Shown here piece by piece: positions 8,629-16,271 of a DNA stretch of 64,000 nucleotides; the first letter of the stretch is position 1; the number at the start of each line of letters is the position of its first letter. Both the position numbers and the translations under genes were made by a program. The notes under the pieces were generated by a model. The model saw nothing but the letters and a program-made list of their open reading frames with translations. It was not told the DNA's origin and searched no databases. The stretch is from the NCBI GenBank assembly GCA_903945495.1, contig CAJAVU010000104.1, forward strand, positions 1 to 64,000. The letters are read 5' to 3'. Source of the stretch: an uncultured Flavobacteriales bacterium. Lineage in GTDB: Bacteria > Bacteroidota > Bacteroidia > Flavobacteriales_D > Crocinitomicaceae.

Positions 8629-9636
8629 TTACAAAATATTCACCTCGCGCTCCAAAGTCACACCAAACTTTTCTTCAATCGAAGCGATGATGGCTCCTGA
8701 TAAATCCCAAATTTGTTGACCAGTTGCCCCACCGTAATTCACCAAGACCAAGGCTTGTAATTTGTGAACGCCATAATTGTCCAAGGTTTTACCTTTCCAA
8801 CCTGCTTGTTCAATTAACCAACCAGCAGCTAATTTTCGTTTTCCAGGTTCAGCTGGATAATTCGGAGCATCAGGATGATTGACCAAAATCGCATCCACAA
8901 CTGCTTGGTCAACAACTGGATTTTTGAAAAAGCTTCCAGCGTTACCAATTTCTTTTGGATTCGGTAATTTCGAGGAACGGATAGCGATCACCGCGTTACT
9001 AATATCTTTAATTGTTGGGTTAGAAATTCCCATTTTCGTTAGTTCACTTTCAATTGCGCCGTAACTTGTATTAATTGCAGGATTTTTCGAAAGTTTAAAT
9101 TCCACAGAAATAATGACATATTGTCCTTTGAATTTGCGTTTGAAAACACTTTCGCGGTAACCAAACTCACAGCTTTTTGCGTCAAACGAATGAATTTCAC
9201 CTGTTTCAATGTGATAGGCGTCCAACGAATGGAACACATCTTTGATTTCAACACCGTAAGCACCGATGTTTTGCATTGGACTTGCACCAACACTTCCAGG
9301 AATCAAACTCAAGTTTTCTAAACCGGCGAAACCCAAATTAATGCAGTGCAAAACGAATTCATGCCATACTTCTCCAGCTCCAGCTTTCACAATAACATGA
9401 TCAGCGGTTTCTTCAACTACCTCAAATCCTTTGATTTCATTGCGCAATACCAAACCATTGAAGTCTTGTGTAAACAACACATTGCTACCGCCACCAAGAA
9501 TCAATAATTCTTCACTAGGAAATTGAGACAAGGCTGATTGAAGTTCTTCCACGCTCGCAAACGTTGAAAAATGACGTGCATTTACCGAAATACTAAATGT
9601 ATTGAACGGCTTAAGATTTTGGTTCTCTGAAATCAT
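8629..9636 (-). CDS. murB: UDP-N-acetylenolpyruvoylglucosamine reductase MurB
   Basis: This 335-residue enzyme reduces UDP-GlcNAc-enolpyruvate to UDP-MurNAc with FAD and NADPH, the second committed step of peptidoglycan precursor synthesis in the cytoplasm. Visible family motifs are the FAD-binding ILGGGSNVLF near 46-55, GLENLSLIPGSVGASPMQNIGAYGVE near 105-130, and NAGSFFKNP near 230 with the catalytic Ser. It is the type I form (E. coli-like, with the long insertion). It is transcribed alone. Confidence 0.96.
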   Translation of the reverse strand: MISENQNLKPFNTFSISVNARHFSTFASVEELQSALSQFPSEELLILGGGSNVLFTQDFNGLVLRNEIKGFEVVEETADHVIVKAGAGEVWHEFVLHCINLGFAGLENLSLIPGSVGASPMQNIGAYGVEIKDVFHSLDAYHIETGEIHSFDAKSCEFGYRESVFKRKFKGQYVIISVEFKLSKNPAINTSYGAIESELTKMGISNPTIKDISNAVIAIRSSKLPNPKEIGNAGSFFKNPVVDQAVVDAILVNHPDAPNYPAEPGKRKLAAGWLIEQAGWKGKTLDNYGVHKLQALVLVNYGGATGQQIWDLSGAIIASIEEKFGVTLEREVNIL

Positions 9637-9732
9637 AGGGTAAAAATAGAAAAAGTAGTTTAGTTTGAATGTAAATTGTTAAAACAATACTGCGCTGGCG
9701 GAGGTGAATAGCTGCAAGTTCTTGTTTTTTCT

Positions 9733-9776
9733 GCCAGAAACGCTTGCCTCGCTTTCAAGAGCAAGCAATTGATGGC
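9733..9776. other. interrupted stem-loop in the murB-thioesterase gap
   Basis: Nested complementary words GCCA/TGGC and GCTTGC/GCAAGC flank a 13-base loop, between two genes that diverge. It could be a structured leader, a terminator remnant or chance. The rest of the 9637-9887 gap is unremarkable apart from the period-7 tract at its right end. Confidence 0.3.
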
Positions 9777-9833
9777 GAAAAACAAAAGCCGCACTAGCAA
9801 CCGCAGACAGAATCCGCAGCCTAAAAAAAGGTG

Positions 9834-9875
9834 TTCTCGAATCTCGTTTCTCGTTTCTCGTTTCTCGAATCTCCT
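9834..9875. repeat. period-7 tandem tract abutting a promoter
   Basis: Six consecutive 7-base units have consensus tTCTCGt (two identical units in the middle, the outer ones degenerate). The last unit ends immediately before the -7 box at 9876. Confidence 0.85.
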
Positions 9876-9883
9876 TATATTTG
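9876..9883 (+). promoter_or_regulatory. -7 promoter box of the thioesterase-menFD operon
   Basis: This reads TATATTTG, an exact match to TAnnTTTG. Only 4 bases separate it from the ATG at 9888, which implies a leaderless or nearly leaderless mRNA. The usual -33 zone is occupied by the period-7 tract and has no TTG. Confidence 0.6.
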
Positions 9884-9887
9884 TACC

Positions 9888-10310
9888 ATGCAATTTAAAG
9901 AAGTTTCGCTCGAACAAATTAACGCCTTCAACAAGAATACTTTGATGGAAGTCTTGGGAATTGAATGCGTGGAAGTTGGTACCGATTTTATCGTTTCTAC
10001 CATGCCAGTTGATCATCGTACGCACCAACCAATGGGCTTGTTGCACGGTGGCGCAAGTGCTGCTTTAATTGAAAGTATTGGCTCAATGGGTTCTACTTTG
10101 TTGATTGATTTGACAAAAGAATATCCTGTTGGATTGGAAGTAAATGCGAATCACGTCGGTGGAGTAAAAGAAGGTTATGTGAAAGCAATCGGTAAAATTG
10201 TTCACGCAGGAAAACGCACACATTTGTGGCAAGTGGATATTTTTGATGGAACAACGAACCGTCTTGTGTGTACTGGACGTTTGACTGTTATGATTATTCC
10301 TCGTTCTTAG
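9888..10310 (+). CDS. hotdog-fold thioesterase, probable DHNA-CoA thioesterase
   Basis: This is a 140-residue PaaI/YbgC-type hotdog thioesterase. The motif HGGASAALIESIGSMGS (near 45-61) carries the helix residues used for thioester hydrolysis. It is followed directly by menF and menD, so hydrolysis of 1,4-dihydroxy-2-naphthoyl-CoA in menaquinone synthesis (MenI role) is the likely job, inferred from context. The start is the ATG at 9888; the upstream extension in this frame would be encoded by the period-7 tract. The stop TAG overlaps the GTG start of menF by one base, a sign of translational coupling. Confidence 0.88.
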   Translation: MQFKEVSLEQINAFNKNTLMEVLGIECVEVGTDFIVSTMPVDHRTHQPMGLLHGGASAALIESIGSMGSTLLIDLTKEYPVGLEVNANHVGGVKEGYVKAIGKIVHAGKRTHLWQVDIFDGTTNRLVCTGRLTVMIIPRS

Positions 10311-11269
10311 TGGCTGATCTGCTGAAATACCGCATTCCAACTGAACCTGTGATTAAACAAACGGGTACTTTTTTTGAACTAGATTCACTGCTCGAAGCCG
10401 ATGGATTTGTGCTTACGGATTTCAATCAAACACGCATTTTTGGTTTTAAACCGAGTGAAGAGGAAGGAATAATTTCGTTTTCTTCAGAAGTTCCTTTTGT
10501 TATCAACGAATCAGATTATTTAAACCAAGCAACAGCCTTTATTGCCGAACTAGAAAATCAACACTTGAACAAAGCGGTTTTTTCGCGTATTAAAGCAATT
10601 GATTTTGAAGGTGAAAAAGCCACTTGTCTTTTTGAGAAATTGTGTACTGCTTATCCAAATGCTTTTGTTTATTTGGTCTCGAGCGAATTATTTGGAACAT
10701 GGGTTGGTGCAACGCCAGAAACCTTGTTAGAAGTAAACGCTTCTACTTTCAAAACGATGTCGCTTGCAGGAACGAAAAAAGCGGCTGATGAAACACCTTG
10801 GCGCGAAAAGGAAACTCTGGAGCAGCGTTATGTCACTGATTTTATTTTGAATGAAATTCAGAAATTAGAAAACGTTGAAGTTGCTATGAATGGTCCGTAT
10901 ACATTTGTTGCTGGACCAGTGAAACATTTGCGAACGGATGTACAATTTTCTTCCGAAACGTTAAATGGTTTGAAATTAGCTCAAGTGTTACATCCAACTC
11001 CAGCAGTTAGTGGCTTACCGAGAAGAGAAGCTTTAGATGTAATTGCATCGCTTGAACAACACAATCGTGGTTTTTACTCAGGTTGTATTGGCTGGACAAG
11101 CAACAATAAATCACGCCTTTACGTCAACTTACGCTGTTGTCAACTACAAGAACAAAAAGCCTATTTGTATTTGGGTGGTGGATTCACAATTGATTCCAAA
11201 CCAAACGAAGAATGGGAAGAAACAGAAAATAAAAGCAAAACCTTGCTAAACATCCTACAAAATCTGTAG
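10310..11269 (+). CDS. menF: isochorismate synthase (chorismate-binding)
   Basis: This 319-residue enzyme converts chorismate to isochorismate, the entry step to menaquinone. The chorismate-binding fold shows SLAGTKK near 158-164, LHPTPAVSGLPRREAL near 235-250, SGCIGW near 265 and LYVNLRCCQL near 280. It is shorter than E. coli MenF, as usual in Bacteroidota. The GTG at 10310 is the preferred start: it overlaps the preceding TAG as TAGTG, and the only alternative (GTG at 10268) lies deep in the previous gene. EntC-like activity for a siderophore is less likely given the adjacent menD. Confidence 0.9.
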   Translation: MADLLKYRIPTEPVIKQTGTFFELDSLLEADGFVLTDFNQTRIFGFKPSEEEGIISFSSEVPFVINESDYLNQATAFIAELENQHLNKAVFSRIKAIDFEGEKATCLFEKLCTAYPNAFVYLVSSELFGTWVGATPETLLEVNASTFKTMSLAGTKKAADETPWREKETLEQRYVTDFILNEIQKLENVEVAMNGPYTFVAGPVKHLRTDVQFSSETLNGLKLAQVLHPTPAVSGLPRREALDVIASLEQHNRGFYSGCIGWTSNNKSRLYVNLRCCQLQEQKAYLYLGGGFTIDSKPNEEWEETENKSKTLLNILQNL

Positions 11270-11282
11270 TTTTGATGTTCGA

Positions 11283-12974
11283 ATGATTTCAAGTAACAAA
11301 ATAGGGGTTCAAATAATTGTCGAGCAGTGTCTCGCGCATGGAATGAAGCATGTTGTGTGCTCGCCAGGATCGCGCAATGCACCATTTTCGATTGCTTTTG
11401 ATGAACATCCTGAAATTGAAACGTATATCATTCACGATGAGCGAAGCGCGGCTTTTTTTGCGCTTGGTTTAGCACAACAATTGAATGAACCTGTTGGCGT
11501 TGTTTGTACTTCAGGATCTGCCGCTTTGAATTATTATCCTGCCGTGGCTGAAGCGTATTATCAATGTATTCCATTGGTTGTGATTACGGCTGATCGTCCT
11601 GCAGAGTGGGTTGATCAAGGTGATGGACAAACAATTGTTCAGCGTGAAGTGTATAAAAATCACATTCGCTATTCATGTCAATTTTCTGAAAAAGTGGAAA
11701 CAACAGATCAGCGATGGTACATGGAACGTGAGTTAGCCGTTGCTTTTTCTGAAGGAACAACCGTTTGGAAAGGTCCAATTCATATCAATGTTGCGTTAAA
11801 CGAACCCTTGTACGGCCAAACGGAAATTGAAAAAGGGGAGAAGCGTTCGATTGAATTGGTACGTGGAACATTTCATTTTTCGAACCGCAATGCAATTGAG
11901 TGCATCAAAGCGATGAGTTTACCGAAGAAAATGGTGATTTGTGGCCAATTGCAACCAGACGCAGCTTTGTTAGAAGAATTGAAACGTTTTTCAAATGATT
12001 CGTCTGTTGCTATTTTGGTGGAAAATACCTCAAATTTGAGTGATTTGCGTTTTGTGCAATGTATCGACCGCACATTGAATGCAATTTCAGATGAAGAATT
12101 AGCGAACTATGCTCCGGATGTGTTGATTACAATTGGTGGAGCAGTTGTTTCGAAAAAAATAAAAGCATTTATTCGAAAATTCAAGCCGAAATACCATTGG
12201 AAAGTTGGTTTTGAATTTCCTTACATGGATACGTATCAAAGCATGACGCATTCATTTCAGGTAGAACCAAGTTTGTTTTTCCATGAGATGAATCAATTGA
12301 ATTACGATCGAAGTATTTCGAATTTTGGTGCAAAATGGAAACAAACTGATTTCTTAGTACAAGAGAAAATGCCTACGTTTTTCCATAAGGTTCCGTATTC
12401 GGATGTCAAAGTCTTTGAAACCTTACTGGATTATTTGCCAGAAAACTCGCAATTGCACATGGCGAATAGTTCAGTTGTGCGTTATTGCCAATTGTTTGAT
12501 CCAATTCAATCGATTAAGTATTGGAGTAATCGTGGAACGAGTGGAATTGATGGAAGTACGAGTACAGCTTTGGGAGCAGCGGTTGCGAGTCAAAATGATT
12601 GTCATGTGTTGATTACAGGTGATGTTTCGTTTTTCTACGATAGCAATGCTTTATGGAATGCATATTTGCCAACCAATTTTAGAATTATCTTGATCAACAA
12701 TGGAGGAGGCGGAATCTTTAAAATTATTCCTGGACCTGCATCAACGAATCAATTGACAAAGTATTTTGAAGCGCAGCACACGCAAGATGCGAAATTATTG
12801 AGTGAAGCATTTGGAGTTCGCTATTATTCAGCGGAATCAATGGAAGAAATAGAAAGCTTGATGTTGGATTTCTACACAATAGAAGACGATGGAAAAGCGA
12901 AATTATTAGAAATTAAAACGCCGGGTGATAGTAACCATTTACAATTGGATGCTTTTTTTCAGGAATTAAAATAA
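11283..12974 (+). CDS. menD: SEPHCHC synthase MenD
   Basis: This 563-residue thiamine-diphosphate enzyme condenses 2-oxoglutarate with isochorismate to give SEPHCHC in menaquinone synthesis. The N-terminal Pyr domain has VCSPGSRNAPFS (near 23-34) and the catalytic Glu in HDERSAAFFALGLAQ. The C-terminal PP domain has GTSGIDGSTSTALGAA and the Mg/ThDP motif ITGDVSFFYDSNALW near 440-455 with the NN pair following. It starts 13 bases after menF and ends 6 bases before terC, in the same operon. Confidence 0.96.
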   Translation: MISSNKIGVQIIVEQCLAHGMKHVVCSPGSRNAPFSIAFDEHPEIETYIIHDERSAAFFALGLAQQLNEPVGVVCTSGSAALNYYPAVAEAYYQCIPLVVITADRPAEWVDQGDGQTIVQREVYKNHIRYSCQFSEKVETTDQRWYMERELAVAFSEGTTVWKGPIHINVALNEPLYGQTEIEKGEKRSIELVRGTFHFSNRNAIECIKAMSLPKKMVICGQLQPDAALLEELKRFSNDSSVAILVENTSNLSDLRFVQCIDRTLNAISDEELANYAPDVLITIGGAVVSKKIKAFIRKFKPKYHWKVGFEFPYMDTYQSMTHSFQVEPSLFFHEMNQLNYDRSISNFGAKWKQTDFLVQEKMPTFFHKVPYSDVKVFETLLDYLPENSQLHMANSSVVRYCQLFDPIQSIKYWSNRGTSGIDGSTSTALGAAVASQNDCHVLITGDVSFFYDSNALWNAYLPTNFRIILINNGGGGIFKIIPGPASTNQLTKYFEAQHTQDAKLLSEAFGVRYYSAESMEEIESLMLDFYTIEDDGKAKLLEIKTPGDSNHLQLDAFFQELK

Positions 12975-12980
12975 ATAAAA

Positions 12981-13745
12981 ATGGATTTTGATTTAAGTGT
13001 ATTGTTTACGTGGGATGGATTGGTTTATTTGGTCATTTTGTCCTTGTTGGAAATTGTGTTGGGAATCGATAATATCATTTTCATCAGTATTGTAACGGAT
13101 AAATTACCGAAAGAACAAAAACGTAAAGCGAGAAACATAGGTTTAACATTAGCATTGGTTGTTCGTTTGTTCTTGTTGAGTATTGTGGCTTGGGTTATGT
13201 CGATGGTAGCGCCGTTGTTCCCAAATACATCGATTGAATTCTTAAAAGAATTTTCAGGACAAAGCATTGTCTTGTTAGCAGGAGGATTGTTTTTGATTTA
13301 CAAAAGTACGATCGAAATGCATTCAAGTATCAAAGGTCACGAAGAAGTACATGCGCCAAAAAAAGGTGGTATGTCAGCTGTGATTACTCAAATTGTTATG
13401 ATTGACATCGTCTTTAGTTTTGATTCAATCATTTCGGCAATTGGTATGACAAACGGTATTGCAAAAGAAACAGGCGGAAATCCAATTGTGATTATTTATG
13501 TTGCTGTTATCATTTCGATGATTGTGATGTTGATTTTCTCAAAACAAATTAGTGATTTCATCAATAATCGTCCAACAATTAAAATGATTGCCTTGAGTTT
13601 CTTGGTGACAATTGGGGTGATTTTGGTGGCAGAAGCATTTGGACAAGAAATTCCAAAAGGCTATATCTATTTTGCGATGATGTTCTCATTGGCCGTTGAA
13701 TTCTTGAACATTCGAATGCGTAAAAATCAAGGCTTAGAAAAATGA
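12981..13745 (+). CDS. TerC/Alx family integral membrane protein
   Basis: This 254-residue protein has about seven membrane segments. The family signature LEIVLGIDNIIFISIV (near 24-39) and the second acidic intramembrane motif IDIVFSFDSIISAIGM (near 136-151) are present. Members of the TerC/Alx/MeeF group are linked to manganese efflux, some to metallation of exported proteins. It sits between menD and the small unknown gene, with ATGA overlap at its 3' end, so it is probably expressed with the men genes. Confidence 0.92.
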   Translation: MDFDLSVLFTWDGLVYLVILSLLEIVLGIDNIIFISIVTDKLPKEQKRKARNIGLTLALVVRLFLLSIVAWVMSMVAPLFPNTSIEFLKEFSGQSIVLLAGGLFLIYKSTIEMHSSIKGHEEVHAPKKGGMSAVITQIVMIDIVFSFDSIISAIGMTNGIAKETGGNPIVIIYVAVIISMIVMLIFSKQISDFINNRPTIKMIALSFLVTIGVILVAEAFGQEIPKGYIYFAMMFSLAVEFLNIRMRKNQGLEK

Positions 13746-14329
13746 CAGAAGCAGAAGCACGTATTTTTTTAGGATACGAGCCTGAAGATGAGTTGGAGGA
13801 TGTGATTGAAGATAAATTGTTTGAGTTCAAGCAGTTTTTTCTTTCAAAACCAATTATTTGGTCAACATTTAAAGCGCGCTTGGAAAAGTTAGCCAAAATC
13901 AAAGAAGCAATTGCATGTTTTGGAGAGGCTGGAAATCAACATTCTGTTAATCTTCCCGTTTTTCAACCAACAGAAAATATTTTAGAAGCTTTTCAATCGT
14001 TTCAACAGATAAGAAATACTTGTTTTTTAGCAATTAATCGCGCTACGACTTGTCAAGAGTTGGAAATAATCATCGATTCACTTTTAACTTCACATACAAC
14101 ATATGCTTCGCTTTGGCCAGATGTAGCATTTGTTTCGTCGTCTGTCATTTTGTCCAAAGAACCAGATCCAATGGACTTGCTTTCGGGAATTAAAAGCGTA
14201 AATTTGTCGGGAATTGTAACATTTACCGATTTGGCAGAGAAGTTGACAGATCAAAGCGCATGTGTTGCGGAAGAATCGAAACGCTTGTTTATGTTACATC
14301 AAAAAGTAAAAGAATGGATGAAGTCTTAG
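13742..14329 (+). CDS. uncharacterised soluble protein after TerC
   Basis: This is a 195-residue protein with no signal peptide or membrane segment. It is acidic at the N-terminus (EPEDELEDVIEDKLFEFKQFF), predicted mainly helical, and I recognise no catalytic motif. The ATG overlaps the terC stop (ATGA), and its own end overlaps the DUF493 gene by 16 bases, so it is one link in a translationally coupled string. No function can be assigned. Confidence 0.75.
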   Translation: MTEAEARIFLGYEPEDELEDVIEDKLFEFKQFFLSKPIIWSTFKARLEKLAKIKEAIACFGEAGNQHSVNLPVFQPTENILEAFQSFQQIRNTCFLAINRATTCQELEIIIDSLLTSHTTYASLWPDVAFVSSSVILSKEPDPMDLLSGIKSVNLSGIVTFTDLAEKLTDQSACVAEESKRLFMLHQKVKEWMKS

Positions 14330-14580
14330 TGCGTTTGAAGGTTCAGTTAGATTTACAGGAATGGCCAGACGTTTACATGTTTAAATTTATTGTTCCTAAC
14401 GATTCTGAGCGTTTAGCACAAGTTACAGCCTTGTTCAACGAAAGTTCGGATATTGTTATGCATCCTTCAAAAACAGGAAAATACATTAGTGTGAGTGCGA
14501 AAGAATTGATGTTGGATGTTGATTCAATTCTCGAAAAATACGAACAAGCAGCCAAAATAAACGGATTAATTGCCTTATGA
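14314..14580 (+). CDS. DUF493 (YbeD-like) family protein
   Basis: This is an 88-residue alpha/beta protein of the DUF493/UPF0250 family, an ACT-like fold. Typical pattern: WPDVYMFKFIVPND, then SERLAQVTALFNES, then HPSKTGKYISVSAKELM with a final helix. The E. coli homologue YbeD lies beside lipB, and a small-molecule sensing role is only inferred. The start MDEVLV at 14314 fits the family length; a longer upstream start would add 18 residues inside the preceding gene. It overlaps both neighbours. Confidence 0.85.
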   Translation: MDEVLVRLKVQLDLQEWPDVYMFKFIVPNDSERLAQVTALFNESSDIVMHPSKTGKYISVSAKELMLDVDSILEKYEQAAKINGLIAL

Positions 14581-14978
14581 TGATTTTAATGACTTATTCA
14601 ATTTCGAAAGTATTACTCGGAATTTTATTGACTTCAATTACCTTATTGATTTTGGTGATTGCTTACAAGAAATTGTTGGCATACTTCGGTAAAGGGAATC
14701 CAAACAAAGCTGATTATTGTGTATTGTATAGTTTGGAAGGTGAAGTAGCTTCAGGTGAATTAGAAATTTATTTTACTACTGAAACGCCAAAGTCGGTTAC
14801 AATTGAATTATTGAATGAGGATTTTTCGTTTAACCGAGAAATCACGCAACGCGATGTTACACAAGGTGGACACATTGTTCGTTTTGATTCAACAGTTTTA
14901 TCAAATGGTTATTACTACTATTGTTTGCGTTCAGAGAATCAAAAAACAATGAAAAAGATGTATGTTGAAAATCGTTAG
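14577..14978 (+). CDS. single-pass membrane protein of unknown function
   Basis: This 133-residue protein has one N-terminal membrane segment at about 12-30, a short basic stretch (KKLLAYFGKG), and a beta-rich C-terminal domain ending SNGYYYYCLRSENQKTMKKMYVENR. The last part resembles the fold of T9SS-type C-terminal domains (it ends with a strand and K/R) but lacks the usual YPNP motif, so I do not call it one. It overlaps the DUF493 stop by 4 bases and ends the string that starts with the thioesterase gene. Confidence 0.7.
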   Translation: MMILMTYSISKVLLGILLTSITLLILVIAYKKLLAYFGKGNPNKADYCVLYSLEGEVASGELEIYFTTETPKSVTIELLNEDFSFNREITQRDVTQGGHIVRFDSTVLSNGYYYYCLRSENQKTMKKMYVENR

Positions 14979-14980
14979 GA

Positions 14981-15019
14981 TGTCAATTTGACAGAAAAAA
15001 AAGATTGGCAAAATAGTTG
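14981..15019. promoter_or_regulatory. TGTCAA/TTGACA inverted repeat upstream of trxA
   Basis: TGTCAA-t-TTGACA (14981-14993) is a perfect 6-bp inverted repeat. A third TTGACA-like word starts at 15017 and would serve as the -33 element. This is a possible operator for trxA; no regulator can be named. Confidence 0.3.
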
Positions 15020-15046
15020 ACAAAAAGAATATTAGAATTAATTTTA
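15017..15046 (+). promoter_or_regulatory. candidate trxA promoter
   Basis: TTG (15017-15019), a 19-base spacer, then TAATTTTA (15039-15046), which matches TAnnTTTG except the last base. The spacing fits the flavobacterial consensus. Confidence 0.5.
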
Positions 15047-15086
15047 CCCAAGTCGAAAGACGATAATTATTAAAATTTACAAGATT

Positions 15087-15404
15087 ATGGCAGTAGAAAT
15101 TACAGATGCAAACTTCGAAGAAGTAGTATTAAAATCAGACAAACCAGTATTAGTTGATTTTTGGGCAGAATGGTGTGGACCATGTCGAATGATCGGACCA
15201 GTAGTAGAAGAAATGTACAATGAGTACGAAGGAAAAGCAATCATTGGAAAAGTGAATGTTGACGTTAATCCAGGAGTTTCAGCTCAGTTCGGTGTACGTA
15301 ACATCCCAACGATTTTATTTATCAAAAATGGTGAAATTGCTGACAAAGTAGTTGGAGCAGTTCCAAAAGCACAATTGACAGCTAAATTAGATGCAATTTT
15401 GTAA
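15087..15404 (+). CDS. trxA: thioredoxin
   Basis: This 105-residue thioredoxin is the cytoplasmic disulfide reductant. The active site WCGPC is at residues 29-33, the cis-Pro is in RNIPTILFIKNGE near 72-84, and the length is standard. The start is the ATG at 15087, with no Shine-Dalgarno sequence, typical here. It has its own candidate promoter and is followed by an intrinsic terminator. Confidence 0.97.
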   Translation: MAVEITDANFEEVVLKSDKPVLVDFWAEWCGPCRMIGPVVEEMYNEYEGKAIIGKVNVDVNPGVSAQFGVRNIPTILFIKNGEIADKVVGAVPKAQLTAKLDAIL

Positions 15405-15454
15405 TTGAATTTCGAAAAAATAGGATAATTAGAATATCCACTAAAGAAATGAAG

Positions 15455-15483
15455 AGTCCCGATTGATGTCGGGACTTTTTTTG
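15455..15483 (+). terminator. trxA terminator
   Basis: Stem AGTCCCGA / TCGGGACT with a 6-base loop, followed by about eight T. The next promoter box starts only 4 bases after the T run. Confidence 0.9.
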
Positions 15484-15486
15484 TAT

Positions 15487-15494
15487 TAACTTTG
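15487..15494 (+). promoter_or_regulatory. -7 box of the 15509 gene
   Basis: TAACTTTG followed by C matches TAnnTTTG(C). A TTG at 15463-15465 lies 21 bases upstream, inside the loop of the trxA terminator, so terminator and promoter overlap. Confidence 0.65.
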
Positions 15495-15508
15495 CACAAA
15501 AATTCAAC

Positions 15509-16183
15509 ATGGAGTCATTTGTTCGACGTCTAAAATATTACGGAATTGGCTTTGGAATCGGCTTGATTTTCGTATTCGTTTTCTTTCAAAACAGAGGTTG
15601 CTCTTGGCTTCCGTCTAATCGTGTAAAAAACAGTTTCTTAGATCGCGTAATTGTTGTTCCAGTTGATCAAATGGATTACCTAAAATCGAAAGGTATAACT
15701 GAAAAAGACCTTGTTCAAGTCTTGAACGATGGTGAAGTGAACTTTTCTGAAAGTAAAAAAGAAGGAAATCCACAAGTCTATTCCATGGAGAAAGAATTTG
15801 AAGGAAAAGGGAAATTGAAATTCTATTTTTCACTTCCAAAGGAAAGCTTTATTTCTGAGATTCACTTCTCTGAAAAATCGGCGAATGCTGTGAACAATAC
15901 AACAGAAGGATTGGGCGAAATCATCCATTTCCCGAAAGACAATGATTTGGTGTTTGTGGATGGACAAAGTTTATTAAAAAAGACAGAATTAAGGGACACA
16001 AAGCAGATTTTAAAATTGATCAAATTGAATGGAATGATTGATTTCAAAGAAACAAATTTGAAAGCAAGTCCAAAACCAGAACATTTGATTATTTTTAAAG
16101 ACAATAAAGGAAGGAGAATAGGAGCAAGAGCGGTTTGGTACAAAAACAAGATTGATATTTCATCTTTGGAAGTTTTGAACTAA
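15509..16183 (+). CDS. uncharacterised membrane-anchored protein
   Basis: This 224-residue protein has one N-terminal membrane segment (residues ~12-27, followed by NRGCSW). The rest is soluble, probably periplasmic, with alternating strands and helices; KLKFYFSLPKESFISEI and the basic end GRRIGARAVWYKNKIDI are notable. A DUF4258-like region is possible for the segment around 50-110 but I am not sure. Cys32 follows the membrane segment without a lipobox. It has its own promoter and lies upstream of the lipid A genes, with a separate promoter between them. Confidence 0.75.
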   Translation: MESFVRRLKYYGIGFGIGLIFVFVFFQNRGCSWLPSNRVKNSFLDRVIVVPVDQMDYLKSKGITEKDLVQVLNDGEVNFSESKKEGNPQVYSMEKEFEGKGKLKFYFSLPKESFISEIHFSEKSANAVNNTTEGLGEIIHFPKDNDLVFVDGQSLLKKTELRDTKQILKLIKLNGMIDFKETNLKASPKPEHLIIFKDNKGRRIGARAVWYKNKIDISSLEVLN

Positions 16184-16260
16184 ATAAGGCTTATTTCGCT
16201 ATTCAACCAACCTTGTTAATAAATCACTCGTTGGAACAAATTTAACATAGTTTGTTTTTT

Positions 16261-16268
16261 TATTTTTG
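16261..16268 (+). promoter_or_regulatory. -7 box of the lpxD operon
   Basis: TATTTTTG is an exact TAnnTTTG match. The lpxD ATG begins 3 bases later, so transcription should start at or next to the start codon (leaderless). Confidence 0.6.
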
Positions 16269-16271
16269 AGC

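Noticed and set aside
9660-10046. Minus-strand 128-residue open frame
   Set aside because: Antisense to the thioesterase and its promoter tract; composition is low-complexity, with no recognisable domain.
14577-14978. T9SS sorting domain at the end of the small membrane protein
   Set aside because: The end resembles one, but there is no YPNP-like motif and the protein has a membrane anchor instead of a cleavable signal peptide.
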